Source of the DNA: Candidatus Melainabacteria bacterium | Lineage (GTDB): Bacteria > Cyanobacteriota > Vampirovibrionia > Obscuribacterales > Obscuribacteraceae | Assembly: GCA_013288645.1 (NCBI GenBank) | Contig: JABDBL010000020.1 | Coordinates: 1-46,851, forward strand | Direction: 5' to 3' | DNA length: 46,851 nt | Part shown: positions 1 through 8,457 of the stretch, piece by piece | Layout of the letters: every line of letters starts with the position of its first letter | Position numbering within the stretch: position 1 is the first letter of the stretch | Made by a program: the position numbers and the translations under genes | The notes under the pieces: model-generated | The model's input: the letters and a program-made list of their open reading frames with translations, nothing else | What the model was told of the DNA's origin: nothing | The model's database searches: none

Positions 1-641
1 GTTACCACTGGTATGCTCACAGTCTCACTTTGACCATTAACATTTCGTTTAACTTCTATTATTACTTTTTCGTTTTTATGCCCTGAAATTAATTTCACAG
101 CACCAGAAGGACTATCGACATATTGTCCATTGATATTTAAAATCTGATCTTCAGGTTTTATGCCGGCTTGAGCAGCAATTGGATTTTCTTTAATTAATGA
201 AAAGACGGTAGTTTGCTGAGTAGGCTCACCAAGTACTAAGAGCATCATTATCATTACAAGATAAGCAAAGAGAATATTAAAGGCTGGTCCAGCGAAGGCT
301 ACTAACATTCTTTGCCAGATCGGGAATTTTCTAAACGGCTGAAGTTCAACTCCGAAGCTTTGTGCTCCTGCTGACTCATCTCCTAATTCAGGAATGGCAA
401 CATAACCACCTATTAGTAAAGCATGGAGCCGAAACTCTGTGCCCCACCTACGGCCTAGGGTCCAACTCGGTCCAAAAAAAGGAAGCCCGAAGCCGAATAT
501 CGGCGTTTGAAAACCAAATAATCGCGCAACGAAAAAGTGTCCACACTCGTGCACAATAATCAGTATGCTCAATATAGCCAACATAACTAGTACTGCTAGA
601 AACTGAAGACTAAATTCAGGCAGCGAAAAGGCGAAATACAA
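1..641 (-). CDS. rseP: RseP-like site-2 membrane metalloprotease (M50), partial
   Basis: The gene runs off the left edge of the window, so only about 213 N-terminal residues are visible. An N-terminal hydrophobic helix contains the zinc-binding HExxH motif, seen as HECGHF. It is followed by a second membrane region with a GPAFN segment like the conserved AGPxxN of M50 proteases. A PDZ-like stretch follows, including PIAAQAGIKPEDQILNING. Family members cut transmembrane substrates such as anti-sigma factors inside the membrane. No ATG precedes the HExxH helix after the last in-frame stop. The most plausible start is TTG at 639-641, with GAGG about 9 bases upstream. It lies 45 bases downstream of the SpoIID-domain gene and may be cotranscribed with it. 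The family assignment is firm; the substrate cannot be told. Confidence 0.88.
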   Translation of the reverse strand, partial: MYFAFSLPEFSLQFLAVLVMLAILSILIIVHECGHFFVARLFGFQTPIFGFGLPFFGPSWTLGRRWGTEFRLHALLIGGYVAIPELGDESAGAQSFGVELQPFRKFPIWQRMLVAFAGPAFNILFAYLVMIMMLLVLGEPTQQTTVFSLIKENPIAAQAGIKPEDQILNINGQYVDSPSGAVKLISGHKNEKVIIEVKRNVNGQSETVSIPVV

Positions 642-686
642 AGCTAAATCCTCGCGTAAATTATATAGTGCATTATAACAGGTAAG

Positions 687-2345
687 CTAATAGGCGATTG
701 AGATGCCATCGTAGTAATAGCATAAGATTTGAGCAGCATTATAACCATACCTAGCCAATGATTTGGCTCCCCACTGGGATAATCCTAAACCGTGCCCGAA
801 GCCTTTGCCAGCAAAAATATAGGCAGTTTCGCTTGGTGTAACATTAAAATTTGTGCTAGGCAAGTTAAAATACTTTCTGGCAGCCTCTCCTGAGATTATT
901 CGACTACCATTAGAGCCATTAACCAGAATATAAGTGGCCCTACCCGAAGATGCCTTGGCCAGTATAGTAATTGAAAAAACTTGACCAATATCTTTGGGCA
1001 AACCACTCTCGGTTTGCAAAATGGAATAGTTTTTTGTCCAATTATACAAAGGGGCTTCTTGATCAAAGTCAATTACGGCCTTTAAGTAAGGTACAGCACT
1101 ATGCCAAACATTTTCCGCTCTTTCTGTGCTACCGCCGCTGCAACTGTGGAAATAAGCACAAATCGGTTTGCCATTGTATTTCATCACCAAGCCTTTTGTA
1201 GAATTTACAGCTTCATTAGTTGAATCAGCTTCCGACTTAACACCCAAGTATACCTGGTCTTCTGTGTTATCTTTTAAGTCATAGCCAGCACTGCCGTGTT
1301 TACCCAGATTAGCCAGAGCGTATGAGCGAGCAGCTATTGCTTGAGCCTTTAGCGCTTCTAAGGGCCATAAGCTAGGCATTTCAGAGGGAACAACCGATAG
1401 CAAATAATCTTCTAAATCTAGATAATTGATTACATTAAAACTTGTATTAAGTTCGTCCGCATTTGCCGCTTTATTCTGGACATTGGCTGGACTAATTAAA
1501 AAGTCACCACGATAAAGATGATTATTTAAAGCAAGCAATCCTTGCTGCGATTGCTGATTTATTATCGCCTTTATGGTGTATCCAGAACTATTTACTGAAA
1601 GTGGCAGGCCACTGGCATTGTTTTTTTGTCCTGAAATTTTTGCAATGGTAAGATTTTTACCTGCGTTTGGCACAGTGGCAAAAGACGTATAATTGGTCGC
1701 TACTGTATTGCCAGCCAAAATAGAGGATTTGGCTAATTGTTTTAATGCTACATAAAATTCCTTGTCTGGTCTCAAAGTCAAATATTCATTCTGGTCAGAT
1801 AAAATCCACTCACTTTGGGCGGGTAAATTGGTTATTATTTCGCCAGTTGAATTATCAATTAATTGTGCACCATCTATTATTGCTAACTTGACTGACTGCA
1901 AACCAAGGCCAATAGCAACTTTTATATTAGTCTTGGTATAAGCAAAGGAAGAATTGATCGGTATTGTATTTGAAATTGATCTATATTTGTTATTTGTGCT
2001 GTCGTCTTTTGTAGGCTGAGGCCCAATATTTCTGGTTGACTTGCTAACTTCTTTTTTTCGCACCTGACTCATGCTATTACTATTGACCATATAACTGGGC
2101 ACTAATCGTCTGTCCATAGCGTTTGGACTTTGATTTATTACATGCGGGGTTGGAGAATTGTTTTGGTCATTTGAGCTTGATTCTAAATTCTGAGGATTTT
2201 TTTTGTGCTTAAAAAACCAAAAGCCGTAAGCTGGTGTAGCCACTACAGATGGTATAGTCAGTAAGGCAGCCAAAAGGACAATTCTTAAATTGGAGCGTGA
2301 AACCTTCAAATTATCCTCGGACTCTCTAGCTAAATCTTGCTGCAC
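687..2345 (-). CDS. SpoIID/LytB-domain cell-wall protein
   Basis: A 552-residue protein with one N-terminal membrane segment (about residues 21-43), a low-complexity Ser/Asn/Gln-rich linker to about residue 135, and a C-terminal SpoIID domain from about residue 270 to the end. Recognisable SpoIID features are LEDYLLSVVPSEMPSLWPLE, LKAQAIAARSYAL, a YFHSCSGG segment and a terminal GKGFGHGLGLSQWGA block. In Bacillus, SpoIID is a lytic transglycosylase acting on peptidoglycan, and LytB enhances an amidase; related proteins are widespread in non-sporulating Cyanobacteria. The start is GTG with no clear ribosome binding site, but an upstream in-frame TAG leaves no earlier choice that keeps the membrane helix. 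It follows the ATP synthase operon on the same strand after 92 bases. An extracytoplasmic glycan-cleaving role is inferred from the family. Confidence 0.85.
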   Translation of the reverse strand: MQQDLARESEDNLKVSRSNLRIVLLAALLTIPSVVATPAYGFWFFKHKKNPQNLESSSNDQNNSPTPHVINQSPNAMDRRLVPSYMVNSNSMSQVRKKEVSKSTRNIGPQPTKDDSTNNKYRSISNTIPINSSFAYTKTNIKVAIGLGLQSVKLAIIDGAQLIDNSTGEIITNLPAQSEWILSDQNEYLTLRPDKEFYVALKQLAKSSILAGNTVATNYTSFATVPNAGKNLTIAKISGQKNNASGLPLSVNSSGYTIKAIINQQSQQGLLALNNHLYRGDFLISPANVQNKAANADELNTSFNVINYLDLEDYLLSVVPSEMPSLWPLEALKAQAIAARSYALANLGKHGSAGYDLKDNTEDQVYLGVKSEADSTNEAVNSTKGLVMKYNGKPICAYFHSCSGGSTERAENVWHSAVPYLKAVIDFDQEAPLYNWTKNYSILQTESGLPKDIGQVFSITILAKASSGRATYILVNGSNGSRIISGEAARKYFNLPSTNFNVTPSETAYIFAGKGFGHGLGLSQWGAKSLARYGYNAAQILCYYYDGISIAY

Positions 2346-2419
2346 AGATAAACAATATTGTAAGTGCTAAGACTAATTTAGCAAGTAATACCACGAGTTG
2401 TCATTAAGTTTAATTTTTC

Positions 2420-2443
2420 GGTTAATGATTTAAAAAATTAACC
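2420..2443 (-). other. Inverted repeat at the atpG stop codon
   Basis: A perfect 7-base inverted repeat (GGTTAAT ... ATTAACC, 10-base spacer) covers the atpG stop codon. It is A+T-rich and not followed by a clean T run on the minus strand. At most it is a weak terminator or mRNA 3'-end hairpin separating atpG from the SpoIID-domain gene. Confidence 0.3.
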
Positions 2444-3388
2444 TCTCAAAGCCTCAGCTCCGCCAACAATTTCAAGTAAGTCTTGGGTAATACCTGATTG
2501 TCTGGCTTTGTTATAATGCAATGTTAGTGAGCTAATTAAATCCCGAGCATTGTTAGAAGCATTGGTCATGGCATTCATACGAGCAGCCAACTCAGAGGCC
2601 GAAGCATCAAGCAGTGCCTGATAAATGACATTTCCTAGATATTTGGGGATTAATTGTTGGGACATCACTTCTAAAATGCTGGGTTCAAATAGCCTAACGG
2701 GAACGAGTCTGCCAGAATTTACTGAATCGTCAGCACTGCTTTTGGCAGCTGCTATTTCTGCATCTGTCTGACTTATTGCTAATTCTGATTGCAGATTTGT
2801 TAGGGTAGCAGGTAAATAAGTTATTCTGTCTACTCGCGATCGTAATAATGAAATAAATAGTGTGCCAATTAATTCAATAGCGTCCACAGTGCCTTCAATA
2901 AAGAAACTACTAGCTTGTTCTGAGATTAACTTAGCTTCCTCTACCGTGGGTATAGCAGGAAGCAAAGTATAAGTTTTGAGTTTTTCTATTTTAAGCGATT
3001 TAAAAAATGCCACCGCCTTGAGACCAACCAAAATAAGAGATGGTTGCTTACCCTCTGCTTCCAGTGTTTGAATACGACTTAACGCTTCACGAAAAACGTT
3101 TGTATTGTAAGAACCACAAAGACCACGGTCTGAGGACAAAATAATCAAAGCAACTTTTTTTACGGGTCTAGCCTTCAGCAATGGCAATCCATAAAGATCA
3201 ACTGAATTGATTTCTTCCACAGCAGCCGATAGCATTTCTACTACAGCTTTTGTGAAGGGCCTGGCCGCCAGATTTCTTGCTTGCGCCCGACGTACTTTTG
3301 CAGCAGCGACCATGCGCATAGCACGAGTTATTTTCTGTGTTGCTTGCACACTCTTTATTCTTTGTCTGATTGCTTTTAAATTTGCCAT
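2438..3388 (-). CDS. atpG: F-type ATP synthase gamma subunit
   Basis: A 316-residue central-stalk subunit that rotates inside the alpha/beta hexamer and couples proton flow to ATP synthesis. The N-terminal helix (RIKSVQATQKITRAMRMVAA) and the C-terminal helix (LTLHYNKARQSGITQDLLEI) are typical. It is about 30 residues longer than the E. coli protein; the extra residues form a polar, Ala/Ser-rich loop at roughly 200-230. Cyanobacterial gamma subunits also carry an insertion, but I cannot confirm without alignment that the position matches. This loop has no cysteine, so no thiol switch like that of chloroplasts is expected. It is the last gene of the operon (atpC in cyanobacterial naming), 21 bases after atpA, with no beta or epsilon gene behind it. 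Confidence 0.97.
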   Translation of the reverse strand: MANLKAIRQRIKSVQATQKITRAMRMVAAAKVRRAQARNLAARPFTKAVVEMLSAAVEEINSVDLYGLPLLKARPVKKVALIILSSDRGLCGSYNTNVFREALSRIQTLEAEGKQPSLILVGLKAVAFFKSLKIEKLKTYTLLPAIPTVEEAKLISEQASSFFIEGTVDAIELIGTLFISLLRSRVDRITYLPATLTNLQSELAISQTDAEIAAAKSSADDSVNSGRLVPVRLFEPSILEVMSQQLIPKYLGNVIYQALLDASASELAARMNAMTNASNNARDLISSLTLHYNKARQSGITQDLLEIVGGAEALRG

Positions 3389-3409
3389 GGTAGTTTATTT
3401 ATAGGTTAC

Positions 3410-4933
3410 TTACGTTTGGAAAAAATTCGTTTTGAAATTAGTGATTTGGTCAGTAAGAGCTTTTTCTTCTGCCTCAGACAATTTATCGCCTGTCAACAGT
3501 TTGCTCTCTAAATCTTTTGCTTGGGCAGAAAGATATTTAAACCATTCCGCTTTGAACTTGCCAATTAGCTTGGTATCTACATCGTCCAGCAATCCTTTAT
3601 TGGCTGCATAAATGATTGATACTTGTTGAGCAAGTGTGAGCGGGTCATATTGAGGTTGTTTTAGAACTTCGGTTAGCTTTTGACCACGCCGGATTTGATC
3701 TTGTGTAGCTTTGTCCAAGTCAGAAGCAAATTGAGCAAAAGCCTCAAGTTCTCTAAATTGCGCTAAGTCCAATCTTAATTTGCCAGCCACCATTTTCATA
3801 GCTTTAGTTTGGGCAGCACCACCCAACCGGCTTACCGAGATACCAGCATTAATAGCTGGTCTTACACCGGCATAAAAGAGATCTGATTCTAAGAAAATTT
3901 GTCCATCGGTTATAGATATAACGTTGGTGGGAATATAAGCCGATACGTCAGCAGCTTGAGTTTCGATAATTGGTAGAGCTGTAAGTGAACCGCCACCAAG
4001 TTTATCAGACAGCTTAGCTGCCCGCTCTAACAAACGACTGTGTAAGTAGAACACATCTCCAGGATAAGCTTCACGACCAGGTGGACGTCTAAGCAATAAA
4101 CTCATAGCACGATAGGCTGCAGCGTGCTTAGATAAGTCATCATAAATGCATAGAGCATGCTGACCACGGTTCATGAAATATTCACCAATAGCAGCACCAG
4201 CATAAGGAGCTAGAAACTGCAAAGCCGGTGCAGATGTGGCGGAAGCATCAACAATAACTGAATACTCCATTGCCCCTTTTTCTTCCAAAATCTTTTGAAT
4301 GCGGCCCACATTACTTTCTTTTTGACCTATAGCAACGTAGATACATATTGGTCGATTAGGTTGGTTCTTTTGATTAATAATGGTGTCAATGGCAATAGCA
4401 GTTTTGCCAGTTTGTCTGTCCCCAATGATCAATTCACGCTGACCACGGCCAATAGGAATCATACCATCAATAGCAGAAATACCGGTCATCAATGGTTCAC
4501 ATACTGATTTACGTGATACTATGCCTGGTGCCTTAACTTCGATTGCGCTAAATTCATTACTGGTTATAGGTCCTTTACCATCGAGTGGTTGACCGATAGG
4601 ATTAATAACCCGGCCCAACAATTGTGGTCCAACTGGCACAGAAGCAATGCGTCCAGTAGTTTTAACTGTCATGCCTTCTTTGATTTTTCTGCCTTCGCCA
4701 AGGATAACTACCCCTACATTGTCTTCTTCAAGGTTAAGCACCATGCCGGCTGTCTTCTCTTCGTCTTCAAATTCAACTAATTCTCCCGCCATGGCTTTTT
4801 CCATGCCGAATACGCGTGAAATACCGTCACCGATTTGCATAACAGTACCGACATTTGAAACGCTTAGGGTTGAGCGATAATTTTCTAATTGCGCCTTTAA
4901 TATTGATGTAATTTCGTCTGGTCTAATAGCCAT
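3410..4933 (-). CDS. atpA: F-type ATP synthase alpha subunit
   Basis: A 507-residue nucleotide-binding subunit of the F1 head. The Walker A motif GDRQTGKT is at residues 171-178. The order of N-terminal beta barrel, nucleotide-binding domain and C-terminal helical domain is as usual, and the length matches the family. Alpha subunits bind nucleotide at non-catalytic sites, and the catalytic partner beta must be encoded elsewhere in this genome. It starts with ATG, with GAGG 10 bases upstream. It lies between atpH (30 bases) and atpG (21 bases) in the cyanobacterial order. Identification is certain. Confidence 0.99.
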   Translation of the reverse strand: MAIRPDEITSILKAQLENYRSTLSVSNVGTVMQIGDGISRVFGMEKAMAGELVEFEDEEKTAGMVLNLEEDNVGVVILGEGRKIKEGMTVKTTGRIASVPVGPQLLGRVINPIGQPLDGKGPITSNEFSAIEVKAPGIVSRKSVCEPLMTGISAIDGMIPIGRGQRELIIGDRQTGKTAIAIDTIINQKNQPNRPICIYVAIGQKESNVGRIQKILEEKGAMEYSVIVDASATSAPALQFLAPYAGAAIGEYFMNRGQHALCIYDDLSKHAAAYRAMSLLLRRPPGREAYPGDVFYLHSRLLERAAKLSDKLGGGSLTALPIIETQAADVSAYIPTNVISITDGQIFLESDLFYAGVRPAINAGISVSRLGGAAQTKAMKMVAGKLRLDLAQFRELEAFAQFASDLDKATQDQIRRGQKLTEVLKQPQYDPLTLAQQVSIIYAANKGLLDDVDTKLIGKFKAEWFKYLSAQAKDLESKLLTGDKLSEAEEKALTDQITNFKTNFFQT

Positions 4934-4963
4934 AATCTGATATCCTCAATCTCCTTTTTTACT

Positions 4964-5512
4964 TCAAACACTCAAAAGAACTTTTTCTATGTTATTGAGT
5001 CTTCCCTTGAGGCTGCCATCAATAACTTGATCACCAATCCTTAAAATAAAACCTGCTATCAACGCAGGATCGATAGTAGTTTCTAAACTCAAATTTTTAC
5101 CTAAATATTCATTCAATCTTGCTTTAATATCAGCTAAATTGCTTTCTGACAATTCTTCCGATGAAGTCAATTGAGCAGTGACAACATTGTGTTTTTCATT
5201 GAGTAATTTGCGATATGAATATTCAATTGCCGGCAGCAAACCAAGCCGGCGTCTATTAACCAATAAGTCTAATAAGCGCAAACTCAACTCTTGTACTTGA
5301 CCCATGAAAATTTCTTTGAGTAATGCGCGCTTTTGCGTTGCAGAATAAGATGGATGATTGAGTGAGTTTTTTAAATCAGGATTATCATTTATTGTTTTGT
5401 TGATAAAAACTAGATCAGTGGCAATTGAATTAGAAACAAGCTCATTAGTTAAAGCAAGTTCAATTAAGGCTTTCGCATAACGCTCACCGACTAAATCATG
5501 TGTAGACTTCAC
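4964..5512 (-). CDS. atpH: F-type ATP synthase delta subunit
   Basis: A 182-residue delta/OSCP subunit, which ties the peripheral b/b' stalk to the top of the alpha/beta head. The N-terminal six-helix domain begins VGERYAKALIELAL, a typical signature, and the C-terminal part has the conserved run IDPALIAGFILRIGDQVIDGS. The start is GTG, with GGAG 9 bases upstream. It sits between atpF and atpA, as expected for the family. Cyanobacterial naming calls this gene atpD. The length is normal and nothing is unusual apart from the start codon. Confidence 0.96.
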   Translation of the reverse strand: MKSTHDLVGERYAKALIELALTNELVSNSIATDLVFINKTINDNPDLKNSLNHPSYSATQKRALLKEIFMGQVQELSLRLLDLLVNRRRLGLLPAIEYSYRKLLNEKHNVVTAQLTSSEELSESNLADIKARLNEYLGKNLSLETTIDPALIAGFILRIGDQVIDGSLKGRLNNIEKVLLSV

Positions 5513-5536
5513 AATAATAAGCTCCTTGGTAAATGT

Positions 5537-6124
5537 TTATGCGTTAGCAACTTTTTGATGGTCATGATCATTACGGCTATTGACCGATTCATCATTCATA
5601 CTTGAGCTGCCAATTTTGCTCAATTCACCCATAAACTCATGAGCAATTTTTGTTTTGTTATTTTCAGTCAAATTTGATCTTAGGTTTTCTTCTGTTAGCT
5701 TAATTGCTGCTTTAGCCACAATTGAGCGCATTTCTAAAATTGCTGCCTGTTTTTCATTATGAGCAGCCATCTCAAACTTTTTACGCAGCTCAGCTATATC
5801 AGTTTCAGTTTGTTGTTTTAAATCTTCGCTCATTCTAGCAGCAGCTTGTTTTGCTTCAAGCACTATCTGCTCCGCTTCTTGTTCTGCCTTCTCAATCTTT
5901 TCTTTCTGACCGGCAAGAGCTAATTCAGCTTCTTTGCGAGTTTTTATAGCCAATTCAAGTTCGTTGTTAATGGACTGCTGTCTTTGAGCGATAAAAGATG
6001 GAAGATATTTTTTTATTGCCCAAATTAAAAGACCTATTAACAATATCCAATTGAGAAGGTTCGATCGAAAATCTAGTAGCGCAGCTACTATGTTTTCATG
6101 ACCAACTTCTGCAAACAAGAACAT
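5537..6124 (-). CDS. atpF: F-type ATP synthase b subunit
   Basis: About 195 residues: one N-terminal membrane helix (NLLNWILLIGLLIWAIKKYL) followed by a long charged coiled coil with many Glu/Lys/Ala heptads. This is the peripheral-stalk b subunit that dimerises with b'. An in-frame TTG lies two codons upstream (6130), but ATG at 6124 fits better because GAGG precedes it by about 10 bases. The last 25 residues are polar (SSMNDESVNSRNDHDHQKV) and look like a disordered tail not usual for the family. Having b and b' as adjacent separate genes is the arrangement of Cyanobacteria, chloroplasts and some proteobacterial phototrophs. Confidence 0.95.
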   Translation of the reverse strand: MFLFAEVGHENIVAALLDFRSNLLNWILLIGLLIWAIKKYLPSFIAQRQQSINNELELAIKTRKEAELALAGQKEKIEKAEQEAEQIVLEAKQAAARMSEDLKQQTETDIAELRKKFEMAAHNEKQAAILEMRSIVAKAAIKLTEENLRSNLTENNKTKIAHEFMGELSKIGSSSMNDESVNSRNDHDHQKVANA

Positions 6125-6136
6125 GAACAAATTTCC

Positions 6137-6613
6137 TCAACGTGTATTTTCTAAAACTTGCAGTACCCTTTCTTCATTTGTCACCAAGGCTGGTGTCTCG
6201 CCTAATAATTTGTCTAAAATGTTCCGCACTAATTCGAGTTCTGGATGAATGAGTGATTCAACTAAAGTTTTTCTACCTGCATCAAGCTCTGTTTGCAGTC
6301 CATCTAACTTTTCCCGTCCTTCGACTTGAATGCCTTTCAGCTTTTCGTCTCGCACCTTTTGGGCATCAGTCATTGCATCGTGTATTATCGTTTGTGCCTG
6401 ATGACGGCTAGCATGTAGCTTCGCTTGATAATCAGCAAGAATCTTTTCGGTTTCTTGCATATGAGCTTTAGCAGCATCAAGATTTACTTTTAGACCCGCT
6501 GCACGTTTATCCAGCGCTATTCCAATTGGCTGCAGCATTATCTTATCCAGCAACTGAATAAAGACCAAGAATAACAAAATAAAAATGACATAAGTGCCAT
6601 TAAGTGCAAACAT
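6137..6613 (-). CDS. atpF': F-type ATP synthase b' subunit
   Basis: A 158-residue second b-type subunit with one N-terminal membrane helix (YVIFILLFLVFIQLLDKIML) and the short conserved follow-up LQPIGIALDKRAAGLKVNLD. A coiled coil runs to the C terminus. The motif in which a proline-containing stretch and DKR follow the membrane helix is typical of b/b' proteins. It pairs with the next gene product to form a heterodimeric peripheral stalk. It starts with ATG 39 bases after atpE and ends 12 bases before atpF. Cyanobacterial naming is atpG. Confidence 0.94.
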   Translation of the reverse strand: MFALNGTYVIFILLFLVFIQLLDKIMLQPIGIALDKRAAGLKVNLDAAKAHMQETEKILADYQAKLHASRHQAQTIIHDAMTDAQKVRDEKLKGIQVEGREKLDGLQTELDAGRKTLVESLIHPELELVRNILDKLLGETPALVTNEERVLQVLENTR

Positions 6614-6652
6614 GCTTATTCAAACCAGAATTTCAAAAACTCGCCCCGCTTT

Positions 6653-6940
6653 TTATATGCTAGAACCGTAAAAATACAACAGCATTGAAGTGGCAAACGC
6701 CATCAAACCAAGAGCTTCCATCAGGGCAGCAATGATCAATGTGTTAGTAAGCAATTTGCCGGCCATTTCTGGCTGTCGGGCCATGCCTTCTAGAGCTCCT
6801 GCTCCGGCTAAGCCAATACCTATTCCAGACCCAGCAACTCCTAGTGCCGCAAAACCAGCGCCAAGTAGAGCGGCTGACTTAATCAAGGTGACATTTGATG
6901 CTGCCGCAGTACCAGCTTGAGCCAATAAAGTATGGTCCAC
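6653..6940 (-). CDS. atpE: F-type ATP synthase c subunit
   Basis: A 95-residue two-helix proteolipid that forms the rotor ring. The first helix is glycine-rich (GVAGSGIGIGLAGAGALEG), the polar loop is ARQPE, and the second helix carries the ion-binding glutamate E75 in ALMEALG. The residue after Glu is Ala, and no Gln is seen in the first helix. Sodium-type c subunits have Gln plus Glu-Ser/Thr, so proton coupling is inferred. The N terminus is some 13 residues longer than the common ~81-residue form. The start is GTG, with AAGGAG 7 bases upstream. A 210-base leader separates it from atpB, the second-longest gap in the operon. Confidence 0.97.
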   Translation of the reverse strand: MDHTLLAQAGTAAASNVTLIKSAALLGAGFAALGVAGSGIGIGLAGAGALEGMARQPEMAGKLLTNTLIIAALMEALGLMAFATSMLLYFYGSSI

Positions 6941-6982
6941 TTTAATCTCCTTTATAACTTCTTTTAGCCTAAATATGAGTTT

Positions 6983-7002
6983 CTTTACTAATGAGAGTAA
7001 AG
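6983..7002 (-). other. Short hairpin upstream of atpE
   Basis: Perfect 7-base arms (CTTTACT / AGTAAAG) with a 6-base loop lie in the 210-base atpB-atpE spacer, about 43 bases before the atpE start. No T run follows. In several bacteria the atpE leader boosts translation or stabilises the message to supply many c copies. A similar role here is only a possibility. Confidence 0.3.
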
Positions 7003-7150
7003 CTAATCAAATCGCGAACAAAACGCATTGCCATGTTTAGGAGTCCTATTTGGAAAGGACAATCCCTATAGCATCGCTATTATAACAATATCGTTTTGCT
7101 AATAACCACTATAAGGTTTAAGGCTTTCCTAAGATTACAGCTCTGTCCGC

Positions 7151-7900
7151 TTAGTGGTGGCTAACAGTCAGACCAATGTAAATCGAAGTTAACAGGGCAA
7201 AAACGAAAGCTTGTATGACACCGATGAATAATTCAAATGCCATGACACCGGTAGGTAGAAACCAAGGCACTAAAGTCAAAGATACACTGCGCAAAATTTC
7301 GTCTGCGCTAATAACTAACATCAGTCGCAAAGCCAGAGTAGAAGGACGAACGACTAAGTCTAGCCACTCGATGGGATTTAAATAATGCTTGAAATATTTA
7401 AGTCCATGAGCCCAAAATCCGGACCCTAAATAAGTTATCAGAGCTACTGTAGCTAAACCAGCCGTAACATTGAAATCTGTTGTGGCCGAGGCTAGTTCAA
7501 ATGGTTCATGTCCTAACTTAGGCCACCAAGGAAAAGTTTCTAATGCTTTCCAAGGACCAACGCCCATAAAATTATTGATTAATACAAAAATAAATATGCC
7601 AGCAATTAAAGGAAGAAATTTCTTGTAAACGTCCCCCATCTGCCCTTTGGTAAGGCCAACCATAAAGTCATAATACATTTCAAGAAGACTTTGCCCTAAG
7701 TCGCCAGCGTTTTCTGCTGTTAGGCGGGGGGTGAGAATTGCTGCTGTACCTAAAATAAGAACCATGCTGACAAGAGTAAGAGCAATAGTGTCAACATGGA
7801 GATCGCCTGTTTTGCCAAGGGCAGATATGCCAAGAAAAGGCGCGTCACATATTTGAGAGTCGTGAACAAAATAACTTAAAGGTAAATTTTTGCCTAACAT
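7151..7900 (-). CDS. atpB: F-type ATP synthase a subunit
   Basis: A 249-residue membrane subunit forming the proton half-channels next to the c ring. It has five to six hydrophobic segments, a conserved TTDFNVTAGLA stretch (140-150) and the essential arginine R192 in LALRL. Acidic E201 sits nine residues later, as in the family, and Q230 is in the last helix. The highly conserved FGN that normally follows the RL of the arginine helix reads MLV here (residues 194-196), so the usual Asn four residues after Arg is Val. The ATG start lies directly after the last tandem repeat unit. An in-frame TGA just upstream excludes a longer form, and the ribosome binding site is poor (GAGG 15 bases away). 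Confidence 0.95.
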   Translation of the reverse strand: MLGKNLPLSYFVHDSQICDAPFLGISALGKTGDLHVDTIALTLVSMVLILGTAAILTPRLTAENAGDLGQSLLEMYYDFMVGLTKGQMGDVYKKFLPLIAGIFIFVLINNFMGVGPWKALETFPWWPKLGHEPFELASATTDFNVTAGLATVALITYLGSGFWAHGLKYFKHYLNPIEWLDLVVRPSTLALRLMLVISADEILRSVSLTLVPWFLPTGVMAFELFIGVIQAFVFALLTSIYIGLTVSHH

Positions 7901-7903
7901 TAT

Positions 7904-8335
7904 ATATGCGCTGCCTCGCCTTCGTTCCTCGGCTCAACGCGCGTATCTACGCTTCGCTCCCGCCTCTTCACCAGAGCCGTCCGCTCCACTATAATTTGTC
8001 TTAAACTACGCATATGCGCTGCCTCGCTCTCGCTTTGCTCGGCTCAACGCGCGTATCGGCGTTTCGCTCCCGCCTCTTCACCAGAGCCGTCCGCTCCACT
8101 ATAATTTGTCTTAAACTACGCATATGCGCTGCCTCGCCTTCGTTCCTCGGCTCGACGCGCGTATCTACGCTTCGCTCCCGCCGCTTCACCAGCGCCGTCC
8201 GCTCCACTATAATTTGTCTTAAACTACTCATATGCGCTGCCTCGCCTTCGTTCCTCGGCTCAACGCGCGTATACACGCTAGCTCCGGCCGCTTCACCAGC
8301 GCCCTTCGCTTCACTAAATTTCGTCTTAACCGTCA
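7904..8335 (-). repeat. Four tandem ~108-bp GC-rich repeats upstream of atpB
   Basis: Units are 7904-8011 (108 bp), 8012-8121 (110), 8122-8229 (108) and about 8230-8335 (degenerate at its outer end). On the plus strand each begins ATATGCGCTGCCTCGC. Each continues with a CGGCTCAACGCGCGTAT core (one unit has GACG), then a TTCGCTCCCGCC segment, and units 1-3 end CTATAATTTGTCTTAAACTA. The block is visibly richer in G+C than its surroundings. On the minus strand each unit carries GAGC/GAAGCG-type motifs and ends in GAGG or AGG followed about 8 bases later by ATATG. Because 108 is 36 codons, open frames appear on both strands, including a 111-codon minus-strand frame (8001-8336) with a 36-residue repeat. 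The frame is broken by the 110-bp unit, and I do not treat it as a gene. Confidence 0.93.
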
Positions 8336-8423
8336 TCTTTACCGGTGCTTATGAGTGTATACAAAACGATTAAGCATAATAACAGTGGCCAAGTGGGCTG
8401 GTCAACTTTATGCTAAGTTCTCT

Positions 8424-8448
8424 GACTTAAGAAAATAGCACTTAAGTC
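8424..8448 (-). other. Intercistronic hairpin after atpZ
   Basis: An 8-base perfect inverted repeat (GACTTAAG / CTTAAGTC, 9-base loop) starts 10 bases past the atpZ stop codon in the atpZ-atpB spacer. No T run follows on the minus strand, so it is not a standard terminator. It could be an mRNA processing or stability element, or a protein-binding palindrome. Confidence 0.4.
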
Positions 8449-8457
8449 GATAGAACA

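Noticed and set aside
362..559. A 65-codon plus-strand frame at the left end
   Set aside because: It lies antisense to the clear site-2 protease reading frame with HExxH.
6941..7150. Possible tRNA or riboswitch in the atpB-atpE spacer
   Set aside because: No cloverleaf, T-loop consensus or known riboswitch core could be found; only a short 7-bp hairpin is present.
7904..8335. CRISPR-like array
   Set aside because: The units are contiguous ~108-bp tandem copies with no unique spacers, and no cas gene is nearby.
8014..8373. A 119-codon plus-strand frame in the repeat block
   Set aside because: It is the antisense reading of the tandem repeats, open only because the unit is 108 bases and poor in stops.
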